Source: Nonomuraea guangzhouensis (lineage in GTDB: Bacteria; Actinomycetota; Actinomycetes; Streptosporangiales; Streptosporangiaceae). From it: 64,000 nt of DNA. The DNA lies in the NCBI RefSeq assembly GCF_019396345.1, contig NZ_JAHKRM010000022.1, positions 124,001 through 188,000 of the forward strand. Direction: 5' to 3'. A program made the position numbers and the translations under genes. The notes under the pieces were generated by a model, which did not search any database, was not told where the DNA came from, and was given only the letters and a program-made list of their open reading frames with translations. This document shows positions 8,366 through 16,690 of this stretch, in pieces. Each line of letters opens with the position of its first letter. Position 1 is the stretch's first letter.

Positions 8366-10507
8366 ATGGGCTCGCAAAACCGGTCAATTCGGTTCAAGAT
8401 CTTCTTATTACTGTTGCTACCCCTCCTGTCTCTGAGTGCGCTCTGGGGCTTTGCCCTCAATCTCACCGTGGGTGACGGTCAAGCCCTCCTAAGAGCCAAC
8501 ACGCTTTATCAGACTATTGGTGTCACCTCCACCGACCTGGGCTTACAGCTCCAAGCCGAGCGGGCCCAATCGGCCGTGGCGGTCACCACCCGTCAACTCA
8601 CCCAAGAGCTCGGAGCGCAGCGCGCCGGCACCGACAAGTCCGTCGCCCGCTTCCAGAAGTCCGCTGTCGAGGCGGGCGACGCGATCCTGCCCGACCTGCG
8701 CGGCTCCCTCGACACCCTCAACGGCGAGCTCAACCGGCTCGGCTCCATCCGCGCCGACATCGACGGCGGCAACAGCTCCCGGCTGACGAGCCTCAACGAG
8801 TACAACCGGGTCCTCGACGCCATCTTCCGGCTCTATGACCACCTCATCTCGCTGCCCGATCTGCAGATCTTCCAGCAGGCGTCGTCGCTGCAGGCCATGG
8901 GCAACGCCCGGGAGATCATCGCCAGGGAGCACGCGCTCGTCAGCGGCGCGCTCATCGACCACCGGGTGACCGAGCCGGAGCTCACCGAGTTCACCGAATA
9001 CGTCGCGACCCGCAAGTTCCTCGCCGCCCGTGGCCAGGCCGGGCTCGACACGGCGCTCCGCAAGCCGTACGAGCAGATCTTCGCCGGCGAGGCGTTCAGG
9101 GACTTCACGGCGATGGAGACGCGCATCATCGCGACCGGCGCCCCGCCCGCCGACGCCGCGGCTTGGAACGCGACCGTGGACCGGCTCACGGTGCAGCTCG
9201 ACCGGCTGGGCGTGTCGTCCTCCGAGGTGCTGAGCGGGCGCGCGCTCGACGCGGCCGGCGCGACCATGGTGAAGATCGGCAGCGCGGGCGGTCTCGGGCT
9301 GATCGCCGTGCTCGCCTCCATCATCATCTCCGTACGCTTCGGCCGCCGCCTCGCCGGCGAGCTGGCCGCGCTCAGGTCCGCGGCCGTGGAGCTGTCCGAC
9401 GAGCGGCTGCCCGGCCTCGTCGACCGGTTGAGCCGGGGCGAAGAGGTGAACGTCAAGGAGGAGGCCAAACCGCTCAAGGTCAGCGGTGCCGCCGAGATCG
9501 TGGACGTGGCCAAGGCGTTCGGCTCCGTGCAGCGCACCGCCGTACGGGCCGCCGTGAGCCAGGCCGCGATGCGGCGCGGCATCGGCCAGGTGTTCCTCAA
9601 CCTGGCCAGGCGCAAGCAGGGCCTGCTGCACCGCCAGCTGGCGCTGCTCGACGGCATGCAGCGCCGTACGCACGACCCGGACCGCCTGGAGGAGCTCTTC
9701 CGCCTCGACCACCTGACGACGCGCATGCGGCGCCACGCGGAGAGCCTGATCATCCTGTCCGGCGCCGCCCCCGGCCGAGCCTGGCGCAAGCCGGTGCCCG
9801 TGGTCGACATCGTCAGGGCGGCCATCGCCGAGGTCGAGGACTACACCAGGGTCACCGTCGAGACCATGCCCGGCAGCGCGCTCGACGGCGCCACCGCCGC
9901 CGACCTCACCCACCTGGTCGCCGAGCTGGTCGAGAACGCCACCATCTACTCGCCGCCCACCACCACCGTGGTGGTCCGCGGCGACCTGGTGAGCAACGGC
10001 TACGCGATCGAGGTGGAGGACCGGGGCCTCGGGCTGTCGGCCGGCGAGTACGCCGCGTTCAACGCGCTGCTGGCCAACCCGCCGGAGTTCGACCTGGCCG
10101 ACAGCGACAGGCTGGGCCTGTTCGTGGTGGCCAGGCTGGCCGAACGGCATGGCATCCAGGTGCTGATGCGCCGTTCGCCGTTCGGTGGCACCACCGCGAT
10201 CGTGCTGGTGCCGCGGAGCCTGGTCAACGACCAGGCCGCACTGACGGCAGGCAGCGATGAGACGCCCGCGCTGCCCAGCCGTACGAAGAAGAAGGCGCTC
10301 GCAGTGGTGAACGGCACGCACGCCGGGCTGCCAAGGCGAGTGAAACAGGCCAACCTGGCACCCCAGCTCAAGGCGGACGAGCCGCCGGAGCCGGATCCGG
10401 AAGAGAAGACAGAACGCTCTCCCGATGAGGTACGGGACCTGTTCTCCGCCTTCCAGCGGGGAACCCAACGCGCCCGAGAAGAAGCGAATGAAGAGGGGGA
10501 GGCATGA
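8366..10507 (+). CDS. cvnA: Conservon sensor kinase CvnA (NIT-domain histidine kinase)
   Basis: Sensor of 713 aa. After a membrane segment (about residues 10-35), an extracellular helical nitrate/nitrite-sensing-type domain runs to about 305, followed by a second membrane segment (GGLGLIAVLASIIISV). The cytoplasmic part has the variant dimerisation region with DHLTTRMRRHAE and an ATPase domain with N-box LVENATIYSPP, DRGLGL and GGTTAIVLVP. The C-terminal tail carries LPRRVKQANL and a SPDEVRDLFSAFQRG block that recurs in the second kinase at 12210-14405. CvnA proteins act with CvnB, C and D as a membrane-associated signalling complex. The start at 8366 has GAGG 7 nt upstream. The stop overlaps the next start (ATGA). 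Confidence 0.92.
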   Translation: MGSQNRSIRFKIFLLLLLPLLSLSALWGFALNLTVGDGQALLRANTLYQTIGVTSTDLGLQLQAERAQSAVAVTTRQLTQELGAQRAGTDKSVARFQKSAVEAGDAILPDLRGSLDTLNGELNRLGSIRADIDGGNSSRLTSLNEYNRVLDAIFRLYDHLISLPDLQIFQQASSLQAMGNAREIIAREHALVSGALIDHRVTEPELTEFTEYVATRKFLAARGQAGLDTALRKPYEQIFAGEAFRDFTAMETRIIATGAPPADAAAWNATVDRLTVQLDRLGVSSSEVLSGRALDAAGATMVKIGSAGGLGLIAVLASIIISVRFGRRLAGELAALRSAAVELSDERLPGLVDRLSRGEEVNVKEEAKPLKVSGAAEIVDVAKAFGSVQRTAVRAAVSQAAMRRGIGQVFLNLARRKQGLLHRQLALLDGMQRRTHDPDRLEELFRLDHLTTRMRRHAESLIILSGAAPGRAWRKPVPVVDIVRAAIAEVEDYTRVTVETMPGSALDGATAADLTHLVAELVENATIYSPPTTTVVVRGDLVSNGYAIEVEDRGLGLSAGEYAAFNALLANPPEFDLADSDRLGLFVVARLAERHGIQVLMRRSPFGGTTAIVLVPRSLVNDQAALTAGSDETPALPSRTKKKALAVVNGTHAGLPRRVKQANLAPQLKADEPPEPDPEEKTERSPDEVRDLFSAFQRGTQRAREEANEEGEA

Positions 10508-10911
10508 GTGTGCCGACGACCAACACCGGTGAGCTGAACTGGCTCCTTGACGACCTGACGACCAGGGTCGCAGCCGTCAGGCAGGCGGTCATCCTGTCGA
10601 CCGACGGCCTGGCGGTCGGCTACTCCAAAGGGCTGACCCGCGAGGACGCGGAGCATATGTCGGCCGTGGCCGCCGGGTTCCAGAGCCTGGCCCGCGGCAC
10701 GGGACGGCATTTCGGCGGTGGCGACGTCCGCCAGACCATCGTCGAGATGGAGTCGGCGTTCCTCTTCGTGACGGCGGCCGGGCAGGGCACCTGTCTGGCC
10801 GTGCTGGCCGACGCCAACGTGGACGTCGGGCACATCGCGTACGAGATGGCGATGCTCGTCAAGCGGGTGGGCCAGCACATATCCACCAACCCCAGGGCGA
10901 CATCGTCATGA
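10504..10911 (+). CDS. cvnB: Roadblock/LC7 protein CvnB
   Basis: Roadblock/LC7-domain protein of 135 aa, the normal size for CvnB. The fold pattern is visible: helix LNWLLDDLTTRVAAVRQAVILSTDGLAVG, then EDAEHMSAVAAGFQSLARG, and a strand segment VEMESAFLFVTAAGQGTCLAVLAD. Roadblock proteins act as scaffolds or GTPase-activating partners of small GTPases, here the CvnD protein encoded two genes downstream. It overlaps the kinase stop by four bases and its own stop overlaps the CvnC start in the same way, so the operon is translationally coupled. Confidence 0.93.
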   Translation: MSVPTTNTGELNWLLDDLTTRVAAVRQAVILSTDGLAVGYSKGLTREDAEHMSAVAAGFQSLARGTGRHFGGGDVRQTIVEMESAFLFVTAAGQGTCLAVLADANVDVGHIAYEMAMLVKRVGQHISTNPRATSS

Positions 10912-11273
10912 AGGAACCCCCGCGGTGGCTTGACGAGGACGCGGGGCCGATCGTCCGGCCCTACGCCCTCATACGCGGGCGCACCAGAACCTCCGGAGAG
11001 GTGTTCGACCTCATCGCGAGTGTCTCGGTCGTCGGCGACCCGGCGCACCACGACCTCGAACCCGAGCAACAACTCATCCTGCGGGCCGCACGTAACCCGA
11101 TCTCGGTGGCCGACGTGGCCGTCGAACTCGACCTGCCCGTAGGCGTCGTCCGAGTACTGCTCGGCGACCTGCGTGACCACGGCCTCATCTCGGTGACGTC
11201 GCCCTCAGAGACAGGCCCGCGCCCGAATGAGCGCATTCTCAAGGAAGTGATCAATGGACTCCGTGCTCTCTGA
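10908..11273 (+). CDS. cvnC: DUF742 protein CvnC
   Basis: DUF742 protein of 121 aa. The N-terminal part (WLDEDAGPIVRPYALIRGRT) is the family signature. The remainder is a winged-helix-like domain (SVADVAVELDLPVGVVRVLLGDLRDHGLI), ending in NERILKEVINGLRAL. Its exact activity is unknown; in conservons it is part of the complex with CvnA, B and D. The start overlaps the cvnB stop by 4 bp and its 3' end overlaps the cvnD start by 20 bp. A paralogue with the same N- and C-terminal signatures is encoded just beyond the operon on the other strand (11833-12213). Confidence 0.93.
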   Translation: MKEPPRWLDEDAGPIVRPYALIRGRTRTSGEVFDLIASVSVVGDPAHHDLEPEQQLILRAARNPISVADVAVELDLPVGVVRVLLGDLRDHGLISVTSPSETGPRPNERILKEVINGLRAL

Positions 11274-11826
11274 GGACCCCGTCGCGCTGAAGATTCTCAT
11301 CGCCGGGGGGTTCGGCGTGGGCAAGACCACGCTGGTCGGATCGATCAGTGAGATCAGGCCGCTACGCACGGAGGAGGTGCTCTCCGATCGCGGTGTCGGC
11401 GTCGACGATCTCGACGGTGTGGAGGCCAAGACCACCACCACCGTCGCGATGGACTTCGGCCGCATCACGATCCGCGAGGGGCTGGTCGTGTACCTGTTCG
11501 GCACCCCCGGTCAGGAACGGTTCTGGTTCATGTGGGACGAGCTGTCCTACGGCGCGCTCGGGGCCGTCGTGATCGCCGACACCCGCCGGCTGACCGACTG
11601 CTTCCCGTCCGTCGACTACTTCGAGCAGCGCGGCACCCCGTTCGTGGTGGCCGTCAACTGCTTCGACGGCGCCGACCGGCACAGCGTGGACGACGTGCGG
11701 ATCGCGCTCGACCTGGACGAGGACGTGCCCGTGCTGCTCTGTGACGTACGGCGGCGCACCTCGGCCAAGGAGGTCATGGTCACGCTGGTCGAGCACTCGC
11801 TGCGGACGCTGACGTCGGCGAACTAG
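11254..11826 (+). CDS. cvnD: Conservon small GTPase CvnD
   Basis: GTP-binding protein of 190 aa. The P-loop is GGFGVGKTT (about residues 14-22), a switch-region Thr lies in VEAKTTTTVAMDFG, the G3-like motif is FGTPGQERFWFMW, and the base-specificity strand is AVNCFDG in place of the usual NKxD, as is common in this family. It should cycle between GTP and GDP under control of the CvnB roadblock protein. It is the last gene of the operon. Its stop lies 6 bp from the stop of the convergent DUF742 gene, with no recognisable terminator between them. Confidence 0.92.
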   Translation: MDSVLSEDPVALKILIAGGFGVGKTTLVGSISEIRPLRTEEVLSDRGVGVDDLDGVEAKTTTTVAMDFGRITIREGLVVYLFGTPGQERFWFMWDELSYGALGAVVIADTRRLTDCFPSVDYFEQRGTPFVVAVNCFDGADRHSVDDVRIALDLDEDVPVLLCDVRRRTSAKEVMVTLVEHSLRTLTSAN

Positions 11827-11832
11827 CAGCGG

Positions 11833-12213
11833 CTAGAGCGCCCGCAGACCGTCGATCACTTCCCTGAGCAGGCTCTCCGTAGGGGTCGTGGCCTTGGAGA
11901 GCGGCGGACGGACCGACACCAGGCCGTAGTCGAGCAGATCTCCGAGCAGGACCCTGGCCACCCCCACGGGCAGGTCCAGCTCGGCGGCGATCTCGGCGAC
12001 CGGCCTGGTCTGCCCGGTGACGCAGTCGACCAAGCGGCGGTGCCGGGCGCTCAGATCCGCCTTGGCCGGCGGCGGCTGACCGGTCGCCATCACGGTCGCC
12101 AGCAGGTCGAGTTCCGCGGGCGAGGAGGGCTTGGTGCGCCCCCTGGTCACCGCGTACGGCCGCACGACAGGTCCGGCCTCCTCGTCAACCCACTCGTCGG
12201 GCTCACGGGTCAC
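11833..12213 (-). CDS. Second DUF742 protein (CvnC-like)
   Basis: DUF742 protein of 126 aa, a paralogue of the CvnC at 10908-11273: it shares WVDEEAGPVVRPYAVTRGRT at the N-terminus, the winged-helix segment VAEIAAELDLPVGVARVLLGDLLDYGLV and the ending LLREVIDGLRAL. The GTG start overlaps the stop of the upstream kinase by 4 bp, so the pair is coupled. Unlike the facing operon there is no roadblock gene between kinase and DUF742 and no GTPase after it, so this is an incomplete conservon that may borrow CvnB and CvnD from its neighbour. Confidence 0.9.
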   Translation of the reverse strand: MTREPDEWVDEEAGPVVRPYAVTRGRTKPSSPAELDLLATVMATGQPPPAKADLSARHRRLVDCVTGQTRPVAEIAAELDLPVGVARVLLGDLLDYGLVSVRPPLSKATTPTESLLREVIDGLRAL

Positions 12214-14405
12214 GATTGGGATCCCCCATCCTGATCGCTGTCCTGCCGCCCGCGCTGCCAGCCGGACTGGAGTGAGGAGAGCAAGGCTCTGGCCTCCTCC
12301 GGCGAGCGGCCCGCGGACGAGCGTACTTCCGCCTGCTCAGGGGGCGCCTCCTTGAGCCGCTGCGACAGGTTGGCCTGCCGTACCCGGCGGGGCAGCTGCG
12401 ATTCCTGGGAGCGCTCAGGGCCCGGCTTGGTCGTCCGCTGCCGGCGCGGGAGCTGGCCGGGGGCCGTCGTGTCCTCGGGCGTCCTGACCACGGAGACGGA
12501 CACCGACTCCAGCTCGGGTGTCCGCACCGGCGTCGGGAGGGCCTGAATCAGCCCTGTGGGCACCAGGACGATCGCGGTGGTTCCGCCGTAGGGGGAGGGC
12601 TTGAGCGTGACCGTGATGCCGTGTCTGGCGGCCAGCATGCCGACCACCGCGAAGCCGAGCCGCTCGGTGTGCGACGCCTCGAACTCGGGCGGGCTCGCCA
12701 GTTGCTCGTTGACCGCCTGCCGGGCTTCGGCGGGCATGCCCAGGCCGCGGTCCTCGACCTCGACGGCGAAGCCCCTGCCGACCAGCTCGCCGCGGACCGA
12801 GACCTCGTTGCCCGGCGAGGAGAAGGCGGCGGCGTTCTCGATCAGCTCCGCGAACAGGTGCATGAGGTCGGCCACGGCCGCGCCGGAGACCCCGCACTCC
12901 GGCATCGGGTAGACGCGGACCCGGGTGTACTCCTCGACCTGCGCGGCGGCGCCGCTCAGCACGTCCTCGACCGGGATGACGCCGCGCCACCTGCGTCCGG
13001 CCGAGCCGCCGGAGAGGAGCACCAGGCCCTCGGCGTGGCGGCGCATGCGGGTCGTCAGGTGGTCGATCTTGAACAGCCGCGACAGCGCCTCGGGGTCCTC
13101 GGTCTCGCGCTGCATCTCGTCCAGCAGCTTGAGCTGGCGTTGCAGCAGCGACTGGCTGCGCCGGGCCAGGTTACGCAGCGCCTCGGAGACGCCCTGGCGC
13201 AACTTGGCCTGCTCGACGGCCGCGTCCACGGCGGTGTACTGGACGCTGTCGAACGCGTTCGCGAGGTCGTCGATCTCGCTCGTCGCGCCGTCGCACATCT
13301 TGATGGGCGGCACTTCGGCCTGGATGTCGACGCTCTGCCCCTGCCGCAGCTTCGTCACGACGCCGGGCAGCCTGATCTCGGCCAGGTCGAGGGCCGTACG
13401 GCGGAGCGCCGCCAGCTCACGGCTGATCCGCCGGCCCACCCGGACCGAGATGAAGATGGAGAAGGCGACCGCGATGAGGCCGAGGACGCCCGCCACGCCG
13501 GCCTGCACGATGATGCTGATGCCCGCCGGCTCCATCCGGGCCAGGAACCGGTCCCCGTTGTCCCAGATGACCTGCGTGTAGTCCTTCAGCACGGGGTCCG
13601 CCATGCCGCGCCAGACCGCCGGATCGACCGGCCGGCCCGAGACGTAGCCGTCCAGCGTGCGCTCCATCGCGGCCCAGCGCACGGAGTTGCTGAGCTTCTC
13701 GAACGGGACGCGCAGCTCGGTGTCGAGGTTGGCCATCGCCTTGGGGAACAGGTAGGTCCGCGTGCCGTCGATCCTGGCGAGCATGTGCATGTCGGCCATG
13801 GACGGCTTGCCGTTCGCCGCGACGATCAACGCGCGCTCGCGGTCCAGCAGCTCGCGTACCTCACTGGCGGCGATCAGGCCCTGCGCCTGCTGAGCCAGCC
13901 GGACGTCGGTGGCGAGGGTCAGCGACGGATACATGCGGTGGATCGAGTCGGAGATCGACGAGTACTCGGTGACCAGCCCACCGGGGCTCAGCCTGCGGTT
14001 GTCGACCTGCTTCCTGATCTCGGGCAGGCGCTCGACGGTCGCGAAGACCTCCTTCAGCCGCCCCTGCATCTCAGGGGTGAGGGCGGCCTGCGTCTTCTCC
14101 GTCAGTCCGTTGTCGCTGAGCCGCTTCTTGACCTCGTCGACCTTGGCGCGCGTGGTGCTCAGCGCGGCCGGGTCGGTGACGTTGCCGGAGATCACCTCGG
14201 CGGAGGCGAGGCGCTCCTGCTCGAGGGTGTAGACCAGGAAGTCGGCGTGATTGATGACGCCGTTCCAGATCGTGTCGACCTTCAGGAGGTTCAGAGCCTC
14301 ACCGGAGGTGGTGCTCGCGGCGAAGCCCCAGAGTCCGACCAGGGATACCAGTGGGAGAACCAGCAGCGTCGAGATCTTGAATCTGATGGATCTGCCAGAT
14401 GCCAT
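12210..14405 (-). CDS. Second NIT-domain sensor kinase (CvnA-like)
   Basis: Sensor kinase of 731 aa, with an N-terminal membrane segment (about residues 10-30), an extracellular helical sensing domain, a second membrane segment near residues 315-335 (VAGVLGLIAVAFSIFISV), and cytoplasmic dimerisation (DHLTTRMRRHAEGLVLLSGG) and ATPase parts (FAELIENAAAFSSP, DRGLGM, GGTTAIVLVP). The C-terminal tail has LPRRVRQANLSQRLKE and SPEEARALLSSLQSG, matching the facing CvnA. The extracellular domain is clearly diverged from that CvnA, so the two kinases probably sense different cues. The ATG at 14405 has GGGAGCGGG just upstream. The frame extends 15 codons further upstream without a site. Confidence 0.9.
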   Translation of the reverse strand: MASGRSIRFKISTLLVLPLVSLVGLWGFAASTTSGEALNLLKVDTIWNGVINHADFLVYTLEQERLASAEVISGNVTDPAALSTTRAKVDEVKKRLSDNGLTEKTQAALTPEMQGRLKEVFATVERLPEIRKQVDNRRLSPGGLVTEYSSISDSIHRMYPSLTLATDVRLAQQAQGLIAASEVRELLDRERALIVAANGKPSMADMHMLARIDGTRTYLFPKAMANLDTELRVPFEKLSNSVRWAAMERTLDGYVSGRPVDPAVWRGMADPVLKDYTQVIWDNGDRFLARMEPAGISIIVQAGVAGVLGLIAVAFSIFISVRVGRRISRELAALRRTALDLAEIRLPGVVTKLRQGQSVDIQAEVPPIKMCDGATSEIDDLANAFDSVQYTAVDAAVEQAKLRQGVSEALRNLARRSQSLLQRQLKLLDEMQRETEDPEALSRLFKIDHLTTRMRRHAEGLVLLSGGSAGRRWRGVIPVEDVLSGAAAQVEEYTRVRVYPMPECGVSGAAVADLMHLFAELIENAAAFSSPGNEVSVRGELVGRGFAVEVEDRGLGMPAEARQAVNEQLASPPEFEASHTERLGFAVVGMLAARHGITVTLKPSPYGGTTAIVLVPTGLIQALPTPVRTPELESVSVSVVRTPEDTTAPGQLPRRQRTTKPGPERSQESQLPRRVRQANLSQRLKEAPPEQAEVRSSAGRSPEEARALLSSLQSGWQRGRQDSDQDGGSQS

Positions 14406-14462
14406 GACGCCCGCTCCCGGATAGAAGATCGCGGGAGACAATAGCACCAATTGCGGCGGTTT

Positions 14463-15137
14463 TTAAGATCGACTAGCCACAAACTTCGGATATGTCCGGA
14501 AATTCACAGGTTGCTCGGCAATTGCTCGGCCCCACGCGAGCCGCACCAACCACGCCGCGAGCACCGCGAGCACCGCCACCTCCGCGCCCAGCAGTAACCG
14601 CTCCACCAGCCCGATCATCACCCGCTCGCCGGGCAGGGCCACATAGGTGATCGCCAGCACCCCGAGCCCGCCCGCCAGGGCCAGCCACTCGACGGTCCGC
14701 GCGACCGGCTGCCACGCTTCGTGGGCGGCCAGCCGGGGCACCAGCAGGGCCGCCGCGGCGGGCAGGCTGACGAACGCGGCCACCGACACGTAGCGGTGGA
14801 TCTGCGCGGTCAGGGTCAGGTCGTGGCCGATCGGCGTGGTCGGGATGACCGCGGCGACGATCAGCGCCCCCGACCACACCTGCAGCAGCCGCTCCGGTAG
14901 CCCCCGCACCGGTGCGTGCGCCGCTTTCAGCGCCTTCAGCAGAATGAGCGAACCGAGGCCCAGCACCACCATCGCCGCTTCCGTGACGCCCCCGCGGTCG
15001 GACACGGCGTATTCGCTGACGGTCACGTTGAGGGGGTTCAGGTCCGGGTCGGGCACCAGCTGCCCGACCACGATCCCGACCACCGCGAACACGATCGACC
15101 CGCAGGCGATGATGGGATAGAGCCTCTTTGCGGTCAT
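14463..15137 (-). CDS. DUF998 family membrane protein
   Basis: Integral membrane protein of 224 aa with about six hydrophobic segments: 7-24 (PIIACGSIVFAVVGIVVG), 47-66, 82-100, 112-132, 146-165 and 185-205. DUF998 members share the short loop after the first segment (here LNPLNVTVSEYAVSDRGG) with a conserved Ser/Glu/Tyr, which is present. Biochemical function is unknown. The ATG at 15137 was preferred over the longer frame because the first membrane segment begins there and codons upstream read into a non-coding-like stretch. It lies 57 bp upstream of the kinase start in the same direction. The 213 bp before it contain repeat copy B. Confidence 0.75.
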   Translation of the reverse strand: MTAKRLYPIIACGSIVFAVVGIVVGQLVPDPDLNPLNVTVSEYAVSDRGGVTEAAMVVLGLGSLILLKALKAAHAPVRGLPERLLQVWSGALIVAAVIPTTPIGHDLTLTAQIHRYVSVAAFVSLPAAAALLVPRLAAHEAWQPVARTVEWLALAGGLGVLAITYVALPGERVMIGLVERLLLGAEVAVLAVLAAWLVRLAWGRAIAEQPVNFRTYPKFVASRS

Positions 15138-15223
15138 GTCCCTACTTTCCCGCCCACCGCGCTTGCCCCACATCCGGCGCCGCCCCTGACCCGACCCTGA
15201 GGTGATCTCGGGGTTTTTAAGGG

Positions 15224-15345
15224 TCCTTTTTGTTACGGCAGGCACGGGAGGGCCCATCCGCCGACCGGGGTCGGTGGCCTTCCAGGGGCACGGTCCTCCG
15301 CCTCACCGGCCGAGCGCCGTTACGTGCGTCTTGTTGGCCGGGTTC
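15224..15345 (-). repeat. Copy B of the ~120-bp dispersed structured repeat
   Basis: Second copy of the element at 77-200, again on the minus strand and again beginning about 12 nt after a stop codon, this time of the 62-aa gene at 15352-15540. The closing arms GCACG/CGUGC and the GGCC/GGCC pairing are kept although intervening bases differ. One inner stem, CCGAC/GUCGG, occurs only here. It ends in a U/A-rich run on either strand, so it may end transcription. Confidence 0.55.
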
Positions 15346-15351
15346 TTCGGT

Positions 15352-15540
15352 TCACAAGCCCGAAGGGTCTCTGCCTACGCTGATCTCCTCGGCGATTCTG
15401 CGGAGTTCGGCCAGGTCGAGGCCGGGGGCCTTGGGCAACTGGCGCATCAAAGCGTCCATCACCACTGGCACTGGCTGGCCGGCCAGGCGGCCGGCGATTC
15501 CGTGGACAGCCCTGAAGAGTGCCTCATCCGTGTCGTGCAT
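15352..15540 (-). CDS. Small hypothetical protein, 62 aa
   Basis: Short ORF with an ATG and a good AAGGGAGAG ribosome site about 7 nt upstream, which is the main support. The peptide is soluble and mostly helical (DEALFRAVHGIAGRLAG, VVMDALMRQLPKAPG, LAELRRIAEEISVG) and has no signal or cysteine. It lies 59 bp downstream of the MarR regulator in the same direction. No family recognised. Confidence 0.55.
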   Translation of the reverse strand: MHDTDEALFRAVHGIAGRLAGQPVPVVMDALMRQLPKAPGLDLAELRRIAEEISVGRDPSGL

Positions 15541-15599
15541 CCGCTCTCCCTTGTTCGAGGTCCGGGAGAACGGTACGGCGTCTCGGAGACAGTTTCGCG

Positions 15600-16049
15600 C
15601 TACTGCTCCAGCGTGTTCCGGAGCGTGGCGCAGATCTCGGTGAGATGTCCCAGCTGCTCGGGGGTGAGGACGTCGAACAGGCTCCGTCGTACCTCCTCCA
15701 CGTGGCCGGGCGCGGCGGCGGCCAGCGCGGCGAACCCCTCAGGGGTGAGCACGGCGTAGTTGCCCCGGCGGTCGGAGTCGCAGCGCCGGCGCCGCACCCA
15801 GCCGCGCTCCTCCAGCCGGGCGACCGCGTGCGAGAGCCGGCTCTGCGAGCTCTGCGCCCTGGTGGCCAGCTCGCTCATCCGCATCGAGCGCTCGGGCGCC
15901 TCTGACAGAGCTACCAAGATCATGTAGTACGTGTGCGGCATGCCCGCGTCACGCTGGAGCTGGCGGTCGAGCGCCTCGTTCACCAACTGGGTCGCGGCCA
16001 GGAAGTCACGCCAGGTGCGCTGCTCGTCGTCGTCCAGCCATCGGGTCAT
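15600..16049 (-). CDS. MarR-family transcriptional regulator
   Basis: MarR-type winged-helix regulator of 149 aa. The N-terminal dimerisation helices (residues 8-40) lead to the HTH (MRMSELATRAQSSQSRLSHAVARLEERGW) and the wing with an Arg/Asp-rich turn (RRRCDSDRRGNYAVLT), followed by long C-terminal helices. It is divergent from a VOC-family gene; regulators of this type commonly control the neighbouring dioxygenase/detoxification gene. On the minus strand a TAAAAT box (16061-16056) lies 6 nt before the ATG, so the message could be leaderless. Confidence 0.9.
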   Translation of the reverse strand: MTRWLDDDEQRTWRDFLAATQLVNEALDRQLQRDAGMPHTYYMILVALSEAPERSMRMSELATRAQSSQSRLSHAVARLEERGWVRRRRCDSDRRGNYAVLTPEGFAALAAAAPGHVEEVRRSLFDVLTPEQLGHLTEICATLRNTLEQ

Positions 16050-16110
16050 GCGGCCATTTTACTTGAACTCTCATATACTTATCGGTAGCCACCGCCGAAA
16101 GGGGTTCACC

Positions 16111-16620
16111 ATGCCGGTCCAACGGCTCAACCACGCGGTCCTGTACGTACGCGACGTCGAACGCAGCGTCACCTTCTACCGGGAGGCACTCGGCTTCGAG
16201 ACCGTCATGGGCATGCCCGGCGCCGCCTTCCTGCAGGCCCCCGGCTCGTCCAACGACCACGACCTGGGACTGTTCCAGATCGGCGCGCAGGCGGGCCCGT
16301 CCACGGCCGGCCGGTCCGCCGTCGGCCTCTACCACCTGGCCTGGGAGGTCGACACGCTCGACGAGCTGGAGCGCATCGCGGCCAAGCTGAGCGAGCTCGG
16401 CGCGCTGGTGGGGGCCTCCGACCACGCCACGACCAAGGCGCTGTACGCGCACGACCCCGACGGGCTGGAGTTCGAGGTCTCGTGGCTGGTGCCCGCCGCG
16501 CTCCTCACCGAGGAGGTGCTCGCCGCGCGCACCGGCATCCGGCCGCTCGACATCGCGGCCGACAAGGAGAGGTACGGCGGGCAGACGCGCGGCGGGGTGG
16601 GCGTCTCCATCCCCGCCTGA
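16111..16620 (+). CDS. VOC-family (glyoxalase/dioxygenase-fold) protein
   Basis: Vicinal-oxygen-chelate protein of 169 aa built from two beta-alpha-beta-beta-beta modules. Module one opens with LNHAVLYVRDVERSVTFYREALGFE, giving a first metal-ligand His at residue 6; module two has LYHLAWEVDTLDELERI and DPDGLEFEVSW, giving His and Glu ligands. This is the geometry of extradiol dioxygenases, glyoxalases and fosfomycin-type resistance proteins; which chemistry applies is not clear. The ATG at 16111 is chosen because the fold starts there and GAAAGG lies 9-10 nt upstream. It is transcribed divergently from the MarR gene with 61 bp between starts. Confidence 0.88.
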   Translation: MPVQRLNHAVLYVRDVERSVTFYREALGFETVMGMPGAAFLQAPGSSNDHDLGLFQIGAQAGPSTAGRSAVGLYHLAWEVDTLDELERIAAKLSELGALVGASDHATTKALYAHDPDGLEFEVSWLVPAALLTEEVLAARTGIRPLDIAADKERYGGQTRGGVGVSIPA

Positions 16621-16690
16621 CTGTCTGGCGTCGCATTTCTGGCTGGATGTACCGTGGCCTTATCCCACTCCCGCGCCTTGGAGAAGGGCC

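Noticed and set aside
8543-10468. 641-codon minus-strand open frame
   Set aside because: Lies fully inside cvnA on the opposite strand; composition of a shadow.
12621-14444. 607-codon plus-strand open frame
   Set aside because: Antisense to the second kinase, no recognisable motif.
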